Under the pieces are notes generated by a model. That model made no database searches, was not told the origin of the DNA, and saw only the letters and a program-made list of their open reading frames with translations. A stretch of DNA of 64,000 nucleotides from Egibacter rhizosphaerae (GTDB lineage Bacteria > Actinomycetota > Nitriliruptoria > Euzebyales > Egibacteraceae): positions 2,108,001-2,172,000 of the forward strand of contig NZ_CP036402.1 of NCBI RefSeq assembly GCF_004322855.1. The letters are read 5' to 3'. Shown here one piece after another: positions 1-7,228 of the stretch. Within the stretch, counting starts at the first letter, position 1, and each line of letters opens with the position of its first letter. The position numbers and the translations under genes are program-made.

Positions 1-130
1 TGCCGGTCGTCCAGCCGGTGCGGCGTGCCTCCGGCCGGTCCTTGGCCGTGCGCGGCAGGTCCGGTTCTCGCAGTGGCGGGGCCGCTGCGCGTCCGGCGTC
101 GCGATCCGTCGGCTCGCTCACCGCGCTCAC
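1..130 (-). CDS. cbiD: Cobalt-precorrin-5B C1-methyltransferase CbiD, N-terminal fragment
   Basis: Only the first 43 codons are in the window; the gene continues past the left edge. CbiD methylates C1 of the corrin ring in the anaerobic-type cobalamin route. The recognisable part is the motif RRTGWTTG at about residues 35-42, typical of the CbiD amino terminus, after a charged leader. The GTG start at 130 overlaps the cobM stop as GTGA, matching the 4-base overlaps of the upstream operon. A second in-frame GTG lies 3 codons in. The assignment rests on a short motif plus context, so an unrelated leader is possible but unlikely. Confidence 0.72.
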   Translation of the reverse strand, partial: MSAVSEPTDRDAGRAAAPPLREPDLPRTAKDRPEARRTGWTTG

Positions 131-981
131 CCGGTCCCCGAGCCGCCGGGATCCGTCGCCCGAACCGCGGGACCGAGACGGGAATGATGGCGGAAGCCGG
201 GGTCGTAGAGGTGGCTGCGCGTCGCGCCGGGTGTCGCACCGATCGCGTCGCCGACGAGCACGAGCGTGTGGCGGACGTACCCGCCGGCCCGCAGCGTGGC
301 CGCGAGCTCGTCGAGCCGACAGCGGTGCACGGCCTCGTCCGGCCACGTCACGCGGTACACCACGGCGCACGGCGTCTCCGGCGGGTAGCCGCCGGCGCGC
401 AGCTCGGCCTCGAGCCGCTTGCTGCGCTTGGCCGAGAGGAAGAGCGCCATCGTGGTGCCGTGCGCCGCGAAGGCGCGGACGTCCTCGCCCTCGGGCATCG
501 GTGTGGCCGTTGCCAGGCGGGTGAGGATCGTCGACTGCGCCACTTCCGGCACGGTCAGCTCGGCACCGAGGGCTGCCGCGGCGGCTCCCAGGGAGGAGAC
601 ACCGGCGACCACCTCCCAGTCGAGGTCGCGGACGGCGACCTCGGCGAGCTGTTCCACGAGCGCTCCGTACAGGCTCGGATCGCCGGACGCCAGGCGTGCG
701 ACGTGCAGCCCCTCGGCTCGGGCGCGGTCGTAGACGTCGGCAAGTCCCTCCAGGGTCTGCGCCCGCGAGTCGAGGACCTCGGCATCGGGAGGCGCGTGGG
801 TGGTGACCTCGGCGGGCACGAGGCTGCCGGGGTAGATGACCACGTCGGCCGCGGCGATGCGATCGCGGCCCCGGAGGGTGAGCAGGTCGGGCGCCCCCGG
901 CCCCGCGCCCACGAAGGTCACCCGACCGCGAGGAGCGGCCTCGGGCGTGACGCCGTTACTGGCATGGGCGGGCGTCCTCAC
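127..981 (-). CDS. cobM: Precorrin-4 C11-methyltransferase CobM
   Basis: 284 aa SAM-dependent tetrapyrrole methylase that adds the C11 methyl group during corrin ring contraction. The family signature FVGAGPGAPDLLTLRG lies near residue 18. IYPGSLVP follows, then the SAM-site segment LASGDPSLYGA and the late THE-like segment PCAVVYRVTWPDE. Length is normal for CobM/CbiF. The GTG start at 981 was chosen because GGAGGTG lies about 5 bases upstream and the start overlaps the cobI stop (GTGA); longer frames upstream are shadow of cobI. It is in the middle of the riboswitch-led cobalamin operon, upstream of cbiD. Confidence 0.93.
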   Translation of the reverse strand: MRTPAHASNGVTPEAAPRGRVTFVGAGPGAPDLLTLRGRDRIAAADVVIYPGSLVPAEVTTHAPPDAEVLDSRAQTLEGLADVYDRARAEGLHVARLASGDPSLYGALVEQLAEVAVRDLDWEVVAGVSSLGAAAAALGAELTVPEVAQSTILTRLATATPMPEGEDVRAFAAHGTTMALFLSAKRSKRLEAELRAGGYPPETPCAVVYRVTWPDEAVHRCRLDELAATLRAGGYVRHTLVLVGDAIGATPGATRSHLYDPGFRHHSRLGPAVRATDPGGSGTG

Positions 982-1718
982 GAGGCACCTCCGGTTCGGG
1001 GGCAGGACGGGCCCGGCACGAGCACCGTCGAGAAGTAGGGCGCCGGCCCGTCGTCGGGGAGGTCGAGCCGTTGGTGCACGCCGCCGAGGTCTGAACCGAC
1101 CACCGCGTCCCCCTCGCGACCGGCACGCCGGAGCGCGCGGCGCAGCGCCGGGAGGTGCCGGCCCGCCTTGTAGACGACCACGGGCCCGCCGTCCGCGAGC
1201 GCCTCCTCGAGCCTGGTCCAGTTGTCGGGCTCGCCCTCGGGCGGGCGCGCGAGCGGGATCCAGGTGAGCGATTCGTCGCCGACCGCCAGCACGGCGCCCG
1301 TCCGGGAGGCGAGATCCTGCGCGGCGGTGATGCCCGGCACACTCGAGATCTGCGCCCGGGGGCGCCGCGCGTGCACCTCCGCGGCCAGCGGCGTGAAGGT
1401 CGCGTAGAGGTGGGGATCCCCGAGCGTCGCGAACGTCACCGTGCGGCCAGCGTCCAAGTGTGCGACGACGATCGAGGCGCTCTCGTCGACCGCGGGGCCT
1501 CGCTCGCTCGCGTCGCCACCGAGCGCGAACGGGAGCCGCTCGACGCGCGCGGGCACGACGTGGGCGGCGACGACCTGCTCCGCCCGGCCCGGCCCGCCGT
1601 CGCGGCTCGCGGGGACGGTCACGACGTCGGCGCGCGCGAGGGTGCGCACCGCGCGAACGGTGAGCAACTCCGGGTCCCCCGGGCCCACACCGACGCCGAC
1701 GAGCCATGAACCGCTCAC
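978..1718 (-). CDS. cobI: Precorrin-2 C20-methyltransferase CobI
   Basis: 246 aa member of the tetrapyrrole methylase family, methylating C20 of precorrin-2 to give precorrin-3. The amino terminus has GVGVGPGDPELLTVRAV, the SAM-binding fold of the family. FATLGDPHLYAT near residue 100 is the second SAM-site segment, and SSVPGITAAQ follows as in CobI/CbiL. The GTG start at 1718 overlaps the cobB stop. The preceding segment that stays open in this frame has no methylase similarity and is shadow of cobB. Length matches the family. Confidence 0.92.
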   Translation of the reverse strand: MSGSWLVGVGVGPGDPELLTVRAVRTLARADVVTVPASRDGGPGRAEQVVAAHVVPARVERLPFALGGDASERGPAVDESASIVVAHLDAGRTVTFATLGDPHLYATFTPLAAEVHARRPRAQISSVPGITAAQDLASRTGAVLAVGDESLTWIPLARPPEGEPDNWTRLEEALADGGPVVVYKAGRHLPALRRALRRAGREGDAVVGSDLGGVHQRLDLPDDGPAPYFSTVLVPGPSCPRTGGAS

Positions 1719-3133
1719 GGCGCCACCCTCCGCCGGCCGCCCCTCGCGCGGGCTCCTCGCATCACCCGCGCGGCCACGGCCGGGGTCGCGGACCAGTGGG
1801 TGTGCAAGTAGCTCGCGTGCACCGAGCCGGCGACGAAGCCCTCCGGGCGGTCGTCGAGGTGCCACGCGGGCTGCGCGCCCACGCCGGGGGCGATGCGGGT
1901 CCGGTGGAACTCGTGGCCGCGGCTGCGCTCCCCGGCGTGCCACGCGACCGAGTCGGTGGCGGCCGTCGCCTCACGGTAGCCGAGCACGAGCTTCTCGGTC
2001 ATGGCCGCCTCGGCCGGCAGCACGCCGCACATCTCCCGTCCGTCGAGGGCACGCGCGAGGTACAGCAGCCCGCCGCACTCCGCCAGGATCGGCGCATCCC
2101 GGGCCGCGAGGGCGGCGACCTCCGCCCGCAGGGTCGCGTTCGCCGACAGTTCGTCGGCGTAGGTCTCCGGGAAGCCGCCGCCGACCACCAGTGCGTCCGT
2201 GCCCTCGGGCAGGCGTGGATCGCGGACCGGGTCGACGTCGAGGACGTCGGCTCCCGCGGCGGCGAGCAACTCACGGTGCTCGGGGTAGGTGAACGTGAAG
2301 GCGGGGCCTCCCGCGACCGCGACCCGCGGCGCGGGCCCCGGGGCACGCTCGTGCGGGACCTCGCCGTCGACGGCCTCCGCGGGGTCCCACGCCGGATCGT
2401 GCACCGGCGGGGCGTCGGCCGCGATGCGTTCGACGCGCTCGAGGTCGAGCCGCTCGGCGAGCCGCTGGCCGAGGGAGCCGACCGCGCGGCGAGCGTCGGC
2501 GTCCCGCTCCGCGGCGGGCACGAGCCCGAGATGCTTCGAGGGCGCGGCGATCCGCTCGTCGACCGGCAGGGTCCCGAGCATGGGCACCCCCAAGGGATCG
2601 AGGGCCTCGGCGAGCAACTGGGCGTGGCGCTCGGAGCCCACCCGGTTGCAGACCACCCCGGCGACGCGCAGCGCGGGATCGAAGCTCACGAACCCGTGCA
2701 CGATCGCCGCCACCGAGGTGCTGAGCGCGCCCGCGTCGACCACGAGCACGATCGGGGCGTCGAGCAGCCGCGCGACGTGGGCGGTGGAGGCCGGCGCGCC
2801 CGGCCCGGTGTCGCCCGCTTCGGGCAGCGGGCGCGCCGCTCCGTCGAACAACCCCATGACACCCTCGACGACCGCGATGTCGGCGTCGCGGGCACCGTGC
2901 GCGAAGAGCGGGGCGAGACGGTCCGCGCCGGACAGCACCGCGTCGAGGTTGCGGGCGGGGCGGCCGGTCGCGAGCCGGTGGTAGCTCGGGTCGATGAAGT
3001 CCGGACCCACCTTGAACGACGTGACCCTGCGTCCACGGTCGGCGAACGCGGCCATCAGCCCGGTCGCGACCGTGGTCTTGCCGACCCCCGAATGGGTGCC
3101 GGCGACCACCAACCGCGGGATCGTGAGGCTCAT
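1715..3133 (-). CDS. cobB: Cobyrinate / hydrogenobyrinate a,c-diamide synthase CobB (CbiA)
   Basis: 472 aa glutamine-dependent amidotransferase that amidates the a and c side chains of the corrin. The amino-terminal ATP-binding half starts with a P-loop (GTHSGVGKTTVATG, about residues 13-26), followed by FKVGPDFIDP. The carboxyl half is a class I glutamine amidotransferase-like domain with the nucleophile in ILAECGGLLYLA and a terminal HASYLHTHW. The ATG start at 3133 overlaps the stop of the phosphoglycerate-mutase-like gene (ATGA). With cobN also in the operon, the substrate may be hydrogenobyrinate, as expected in an aerobic route. Confidence 0.94.
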   Translation of the reverse strand: MSLTIPRLVVAGTHSGVGKTTVATGLMAAFADRGRRVTSFKVGPDFIDPSYHRLATGRPARNLDAVLSGADRLAPLFAHGARDADIAVVEGVMGLFDGAARPLPEAGDTGPGAPASTAHVARLLDAPIVLVVDAGALSTSVAAIVHGFVSFDPALRVAGVVCNRVGSERHAQLLAEALDPLGVPMLGTLPVDERIAAPSKHLGLVPAAERDADARRAVGSLGQRLAERLDLERVERIAADAPPVHDPAWDPAEAVDGEVPHERAPGPAPRVAVAGGPAFTFTYPEHRELLAAAGADVLDVDPVRDPRLPEGTDALVVGGGFPETYADELSANATLRAEVAALAARDAPILAECGGLLYLARALDGREMCGVLPAEAAMTEKLVLGYREATAATDSVAWHAGERSRGHEFHRTRIAPGVGAQPAWHLDDRPEGFVAGSVHASYLHTHWSATPAVAARVMRGARARGGRRRVAP

Positions 3134-4326
3134 GACGCCACCACCCCCCCGCCTCGAGGGCCCGTGGCGCCTGCCAGCGCCCCGCGCGTCCGCAGGGACC
3201 CGCCCGCGAGTGCCGCGACGAGTTCGGCCACCGGCTCGGCCGGCAGCGCGGCGACGGCACGCTCGGTGGCCCGCGGGGCGGCCTCCCCTTCCCGGGACGT
3301 GCGGGCAGCGGGGTGCCAGGTCACAGCGGGCACCGGCGCCCGGGTGTGCGACCGGGTCGCGGGGTCGCAGCCGTGATCGGCGCACACGAGCAGCGAGCCG
3401 GCGCCACGCTCGCGCAACGCGGCGGCCACGGGCGCGACGATCGTGGCGTCGAAGGTCTCGACGGCAGCGACCTTCGCCGGTGGCTCGCCCGCGTGCGCGG
3501 CCTCGTCCGGTCGTCCGTCGTGGACCAGCAACATCGCGTCGGAGGGTGCCTCGCGGACGAGCGCGGCGATCTCCCCGGTGTCGAGGGCGGCGGTCGGGAC
3601 CTGATGCACCGAGGCGCCCGCCAGCGCCGCGAGCCCCGCCGCCGCCGGGCTCCCGGCGACGACGTCGACCTCGCGTCCGAGCACCGCCGGCGCCGACCCG
3701 TGGGCTCCGCCGACACGACCCCAGGGCCAGACGCGCGCGTCGACCCCCGAACGGCGCAGCGCGCAGGCCGCGGCCTCCGCTGCCTCCGCGAGCGGACCGC
3801 CGACCAGGTTCTCGAGCGGCTCACCGGTCTGGTGAGGGCCGGGCGGCCCGTCACCCCAGGCCGCCGGTCCCACGAGCAGCAGCCGGTGCCCTCCGAGCGC
3901 GCGGACCCGCGCGCCCCTGGCGGCCAGTGCGCGGCCGATCGCCGCGACCGCGTCGGCAGGGGGCGCCTCGGGGGGATCGAGGTCGAGCCGCCAGGCGGCC
4001 TCCCCCGCCTCGAGCGGCTCACCGCAAGCGGCAGCCTCGAGACGGCCGCGCGCCGCGGGCTCGTCGACCGTGAGCCCCAGGAGCCCGGCGAGCCCGACCT
4101 CGGTACCGGCGGGCAATCCCTCGGGGATCGTCGTGACCCGCCGCGGCCGGCCTGACGCGACGAGGTCGTCGAGCGCGGGGGTGGCGGCGAGCTCGAGCGT
4201 CGTGGGCCGCCCGTCGCGGTCCGCCGCACCGAGGTCGTCGGGCGCGCCGTCGGGCACCGCGACGACGAGCGGACCGGCGGGGGCCGGCGCGTGGCCAGCG
4301 TCCGCGGTGTGGTCGTTCGGCCTCAC
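3130..4326 (-). CDS. Alkaline-phosphatase-superfamily metalloenzyme related to archaeal phosphoglycerate mutase
   Basis: 398 aa protein placed tightly inside the cobalamin operon (GTG start overlapping the cobO stop, stop overlapping cobB). It resembles the cofactor-independent archaeal-type phosphoglycerate mutase family. PDG near the amino terminus, DEAAHAG followed by AKVAAVETFD, and ADHGCDPATRSH near residue 310 match that family's metal-ligand motifs. The usual catalytic PGSDTA segment reads PAGTEV here, so the nucleophile appears to be Thr rather than Ser. Related proteins include homoserine kinase-like enzymes. The context suggests either L-threonine kinase or alpha-ribazole phosphatase activity in lower-ligand assembly; which one is inference. 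A glycolytic role seems less likely from its location. Confidence 0.72.
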   Translation of the reverse strand: MRPNDHTADAGHAPAPAGPLVVAVPDGAPDDLGAADRDGRPTTLELAATPALDDLVASGRPRRVTTIPEGLPAGTEVGLAGLLGLTVDEPAARGRLEAAACGEPLEAGEAAWRLDLDPPEAPPADAVAAIGRALAARGARVRALGGHRLLLVGPAAWGDGPPGPHQTGEPLENLVGGPLAEAAEAAACALRRSGVDARVWPWGRVGGAHGSAPAVLGREVDVVAGSPAAAGLAALAGASVHQVPTAALDTGEIAALVREAPSDAMLLVHDGRPDEAAHAGEPPAKVAAVETFDATIVAPVAAALRERGAGSLLVCADHGCDPATRSHTRAPVPAVTWHPAARTSREGEAAPRATERAVAALPAEPVAELVAALAGGSLRTRGALAGATGPRGGGVVAS

Positions 4327-4925
4327 CACTCGATGCCCTTCTGGCCCTTGTGGCCGTCGTCGAACGGATGCTTCACCTTGTGGACCTCGCTCACGAGGTC
4401 GGCGAGGTCGACGAGTTGCTGCGGCGCGTCCCGCCCGGTGACGAGCACGTGCTGGAAGCCGGGGCGATTCGCGATCGTGTCGACCACCTCGTCGGTGTCG
4501 ACCCAGCCGAACGTCATCGGGTACGTGAACTCGTCGAGGACGATGAGGCGATAGGTGGCGTCCTCGATCCGGCGCTTGGCCTCCGCCCAGCCCTCCCGGG
4601 CGAGGTCGGCGGAGTGCTCCAGGTCGCGGGACAGCCACGTCCATCCGTCGCCCCCCTTGAACCAGCTGATGCGACCGCCGTCCTCGGACGCGTCGAGTGC
4701 GGCGGCGGCACGCTGCTCGCCGGTCGGCCACTTCGCCGACTTCACGAACTGGTAGACGCCGACGTGCCATCCCTGCGCCCATCCGCGCTGGATGACCCCG
4801 AACGATGACGTCGACTTGCCCTTGCCGTTCCCGGTGTTGACGAGCACGAGCGGTCGGTCACGCTTGCGCAGGGTGATCTCGTCGGCGCCGGACAGCGCCG
4901 TCTTCTCCGTCGGCTCGGTCGTCAT
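4323..4925 (-). CDS. cobO: Cob(I)yrinic acid a,c-diamide adenosyltransferase CobO
   Basis: 200 aa corrinoid adenosyltransferase of the CobA/CobO/BtuR type, which attaches the 5'-deoxyadenosyl group of ATP to the reduced cobalt. The P-loop NTGNGKGKSTSSFG lies at about residues 30-43. The segments GWAQGWHVGVYQFVK and LIVLDEFTYPM are typical of the family, and the length is normal. The ATG start at 4925 has GGAGGG about 9 bases upstream and overlaps the stop of the chelatase gene. It is followed by the phosphoglycerate-mutase-like gene with a GTGA overlap. Confidence 0.95.
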   Translation of the reverse strand: MTTEPTEKTALSGADEITLRKRDRPLVLVNTGNGKGKSTSSFGVIQRGWAQGWHVGVYQFVKSAKWPTGEQRAAAALDASEDGGRISWFKGGDGWTWLSRDLEHSADLAREGWAEAKRRIEDATYRLIVLDEFTYPMTFGWVDTDEVVDTIANRPGFQHVLVTGRDAPQQLVDLADLVSEVHKVKHPFDDGHKGQKGIEW

Positions 4926-7228
4926 CTCGGAGCCCTCCTGTGGGTGGTGGACCGGTCGGTGGTGCGGCCCGTCGCGGTCCGCACCACCCCCGCGAGCGCG
5001 CCGCTCGCGAGCTCGTCGAGGCGGATGCAGGGCGCGCCGAGCACTGCCGCCAGGGGGGCGGCGAGCCGCAGCCGCAGACGACCCTGCTCGGTGTCGACCA
5101 CGACGCCGGGCACGCCCTGGGCCGCGAGGCCGGCGGCGGCGTCTCGGGCCGCGGCGACCGGGTCACCGTCCTCGCGCGCCGACGTCGCGCGCCCGTCGGT
5201 GAGCAGCACGAGCAGCGGCCGGCGGCGCGGCTCCCGGCGCCGGGCGACGGCGATCACGTCGGCGGCGCGCTCGAGACCGCTCGCCAGCGGGGTGCGGCCG
5301 CCGGTGGGCAGGTCCTCGAGCCTCGCCGCGGCCCGCTCGACCGAGGTCGTCGGGGGGAGCGCGACCTCGGCGTCGTCACCGCGGAACACGACGACGCCTA
5401 CGGTGTCGCGCCGCTGGTAGGCGTCGGCGAGCAGGCTGAGGGCCGCCCCCTTCACCGCCGTCATCCGGCGCCGGGCGGCCATCGAGCCGCTCGCGTCGAC
5501 CACGAACAGGACGAGGTTGCCCTCGCGGCCCTCGCGGACCTTCTCGCGCAGGTCGCCCGGCCGCAGGGCGACGGCCGCACCGCGGCCACGCTGTTGCGTG
5601 GGGGCCTCGACGCGTTCGGCGGCCGCACGGGCAGCGAGCCGGGGGGCCGCCGCACGGAGGCTGGCCGGCAGGTCCACGTCCCGCACGGGGCGGGCGGGGT
5701 CGACGGGCCGCCGAGCCCCGGTGTGACGACCGTGTTCGGAAGGGGCCGGGCTCCGCCGTCCTTCCACTGCGGGCCCACCGCCGAGACGGCCGCCGCCCGC
5801 GGCCTCGAGCCGTACCGGCTGGAATCGCTCACCGGCCGGCAGCACCCGGGTGGCGGCCTCGCCCCCCGCCGTACCCGCTGCCCCTGCCGTATCCGCCTCC
5901 CCCGCCTGGCCCGCAGTACCCGCCTCCTCCCGACCCGCCGAACGGTTACCCGCGGATGCGCGGCTTTCCGTACCAGCCTCCGGCTCGCCCGCGCGGTCAC
6001 CGCCCGCGCCGTCGGCCTCCCCCGGACCCGCCGAACGGTTACCCGCGGATGCGCGGCTCTCCGTACCAGCCTCCGGCTCGCCCGCGCGGTCACCGCCCGC
6101 GTCGCCGGCCTCCCCCGGACCCGCCGAACGGTTACCCGCGGATGCGCGGCTCTCCGTACCACCCTCCGGCTCGCCCGGGCCGCCCGTGCGCTCGTCGCTC
6201 GCCTCCGCCTCGGCTTCCGCGTGCTCGCGCAACGCCTCGTCGAGGGTGTCGTCGTCGAGGCCCGGCTCCTCGAAGGGGCCTCGGCGCCGTCGGTGCGGCA
6301 GGGCGAGGCGCGCCGCGGCGCGCACGTCGGCGACCGCGACCTCCTCCCTGCCGGCCCAGGCGGCGTGGGCGACCGCGGCGCGAGCGGTCACGACGTCGGC
6401 GCGCAACCCGTCGACCTCGACCGCGGTGCAGGCGGCCACGACCGCCTCGAGTGCACGGTCGCCCAGACGCACATGGGCCAGCCGATCGCGCGCGGCCGCC
6501 AGCGCGACCGCGAGCGCGGCCTCCTCCTCCTGCCACGCGGCCGCGAAGCCCTCCGGATCGGCCTCGTGCGCGAGCCGCCGGCGGACCACCTCGGCGCGTT
6601 CGGCCGGCTCGCGGCTCGCGCGCACATCTACCGACAGGCCGAACCGGTCGAGCAGCTGCGGGCGCAGCTCGCCCTCCTCGGGGTTCATCGACCCGATGAG
6701 CTGGAACCGGGCAGCGTGGCGGACGCTGACGCCCTCGCGCTCGACGGTGCACACCCCGCTGGCGGAGGCATCGAGCAGCGCGTCGACGAGGTGGTCGCCG
6801 AGGAGGTTGACCTCGTCGACGTAGAGCACGCCCCGGTGCGCGCTCGCGAGCAGCCCCGGCTCGAACCGTCGCGCGCCCTCGGCGAGGGCGCGTTCGAGGT
6901 CGATGGAGCCGACGAGTCGATCCTCGCTCGCCCCCACGGGCAGCTCCACGAGCCGCGCCGGACGCTGCCGCGCGCCGACGTCGGCCGCGTGCGGGCCGTC
7001 CGGGCAGTCGGCGTCGGGGCGCTGCGGGTCGCAGGCGAAGCGGCAGCCGTCGACCACGGGGACGTCGGGCAGCAGGGTGGCCAGCCCGCGGGCCGCGGTC
7101 GACTTCGCGGTGCCCTTCTCACCGCGGACCAGCACGCCGCCCACCCCCGGGTCCACGGCGGAGAGCGCCAGCGCGAGGCGCAGGTCGTCCGCGCCGACGA
7201 TCGCGGTGAACGGGTACGGTGCGGTCAT
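4922..7228 (-). CDS. Fused ChlI-ChlD-type AAA/vWA chelatase subunit, probable cobaltochelatase partner of CobN
   Basis: 768 aa. The amino half is an AAA+ ATPase of the magnesium-chelatase I type, with Walker A GEKGTAKSTAARG near residue 40 and Walker B GVLYVDEVNLL. The carboxyl part is a von Willebrand A domain with the MIDAS motif VDASGSM near residue 570, as in ChlD. In many actinobacteria such a fusion sits beside cobN and supplies the ATPase for cobalt insertion, so CobS/CobT are replaced by one polypeptide. The linker (about residues 350-430) contains a 31-residue unit repeated nearly three times. The ATG start at 7228 overlaps the cobN stop. Confidence 0.9.
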   Translation of the reverse strand: MTAPYPFTAIVGADDLRLALALSAVDPGVGGVLVRGEKGTAKSTAARGLATLLPDVPVVDGCRFACDPQRPDADCPDGPHAADVGARQRPARLVELPVGASEDRLVGSIDLERALAEGARRFEPGLLASAHRGVLYVDEVNLLGDHLVDALLDASASGVCTVEREGVSVRHAARFQLIGSMNPEEGELRPQLLDRFGLSVDVRASREPAERAEVVRRRLAHEADPEGFAAAWQEEEAALAVALAAARDRLAHVRLGDRALEAVVAACTAVEVDGLRADVVTARAAVAHAAWAGREEVAVADVRAAARLALPHRRRRGPFEEPGLDDDTLDEALREHAEAEAEASDERTGGPGEPEGGTESRASAGNRSAGPGEAGDAGGDRAGEPEAGTESRASAGNRSAGPGEADGAGGDRAGEPEAGTESRASAGNRSAGREEAGTAGQAGEADTAGAAGTAGGEAATRVLPAGERFQPVRLEAAGGGRLGGGPAVEGRRSPAPSEHGRHTGARRPVDPARPVRDVDLPASLRAAAPRLAARAAAERVEAPTQQRGRGAAVALRPGDLREKVREGREGNLVLFVVDASGSMAARRRMTAVKGAALSLLADAYQRRDTVGVVVFRGDDAEVALPPTTSVERAAARLEDLPTGGRTPLASGLERAADVIAVARRREPRRRPLLVLLTDGRATSAREDGDPVAAARDAAAGLAAQGVPGVVVDTEQGRLRLRLAAPLAAVLGAPCIRLDELASGALAGVVRTATGRTTDRSTTHRRAPR
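5941..6180. repeat. 93-bp tandem repeat inside the chelatase linker
   Basis: Units start at 5941, 6034 and 6127. The first two are full 93-bp copies differing at about three bases; the third diverges after about 50 bases. The period equals 31 codons, so the repeat keeps the reading frame. It encodes a Gly/Ala/Glu-rich linker with the core ESRASAGNRSAG between the AAA and vWA domains. The near-identity of the DNA points to recent duplication or gene conversion, and copy number may vary between strains. Confidence 0.9.

Noticed and set aside
5941-6180. Regular repeats considered as a CRISPR-like array
   Set aside because: The units are directly adjacent, have no spacers, keep a 31-codon frame and lie inside a coding sequence.
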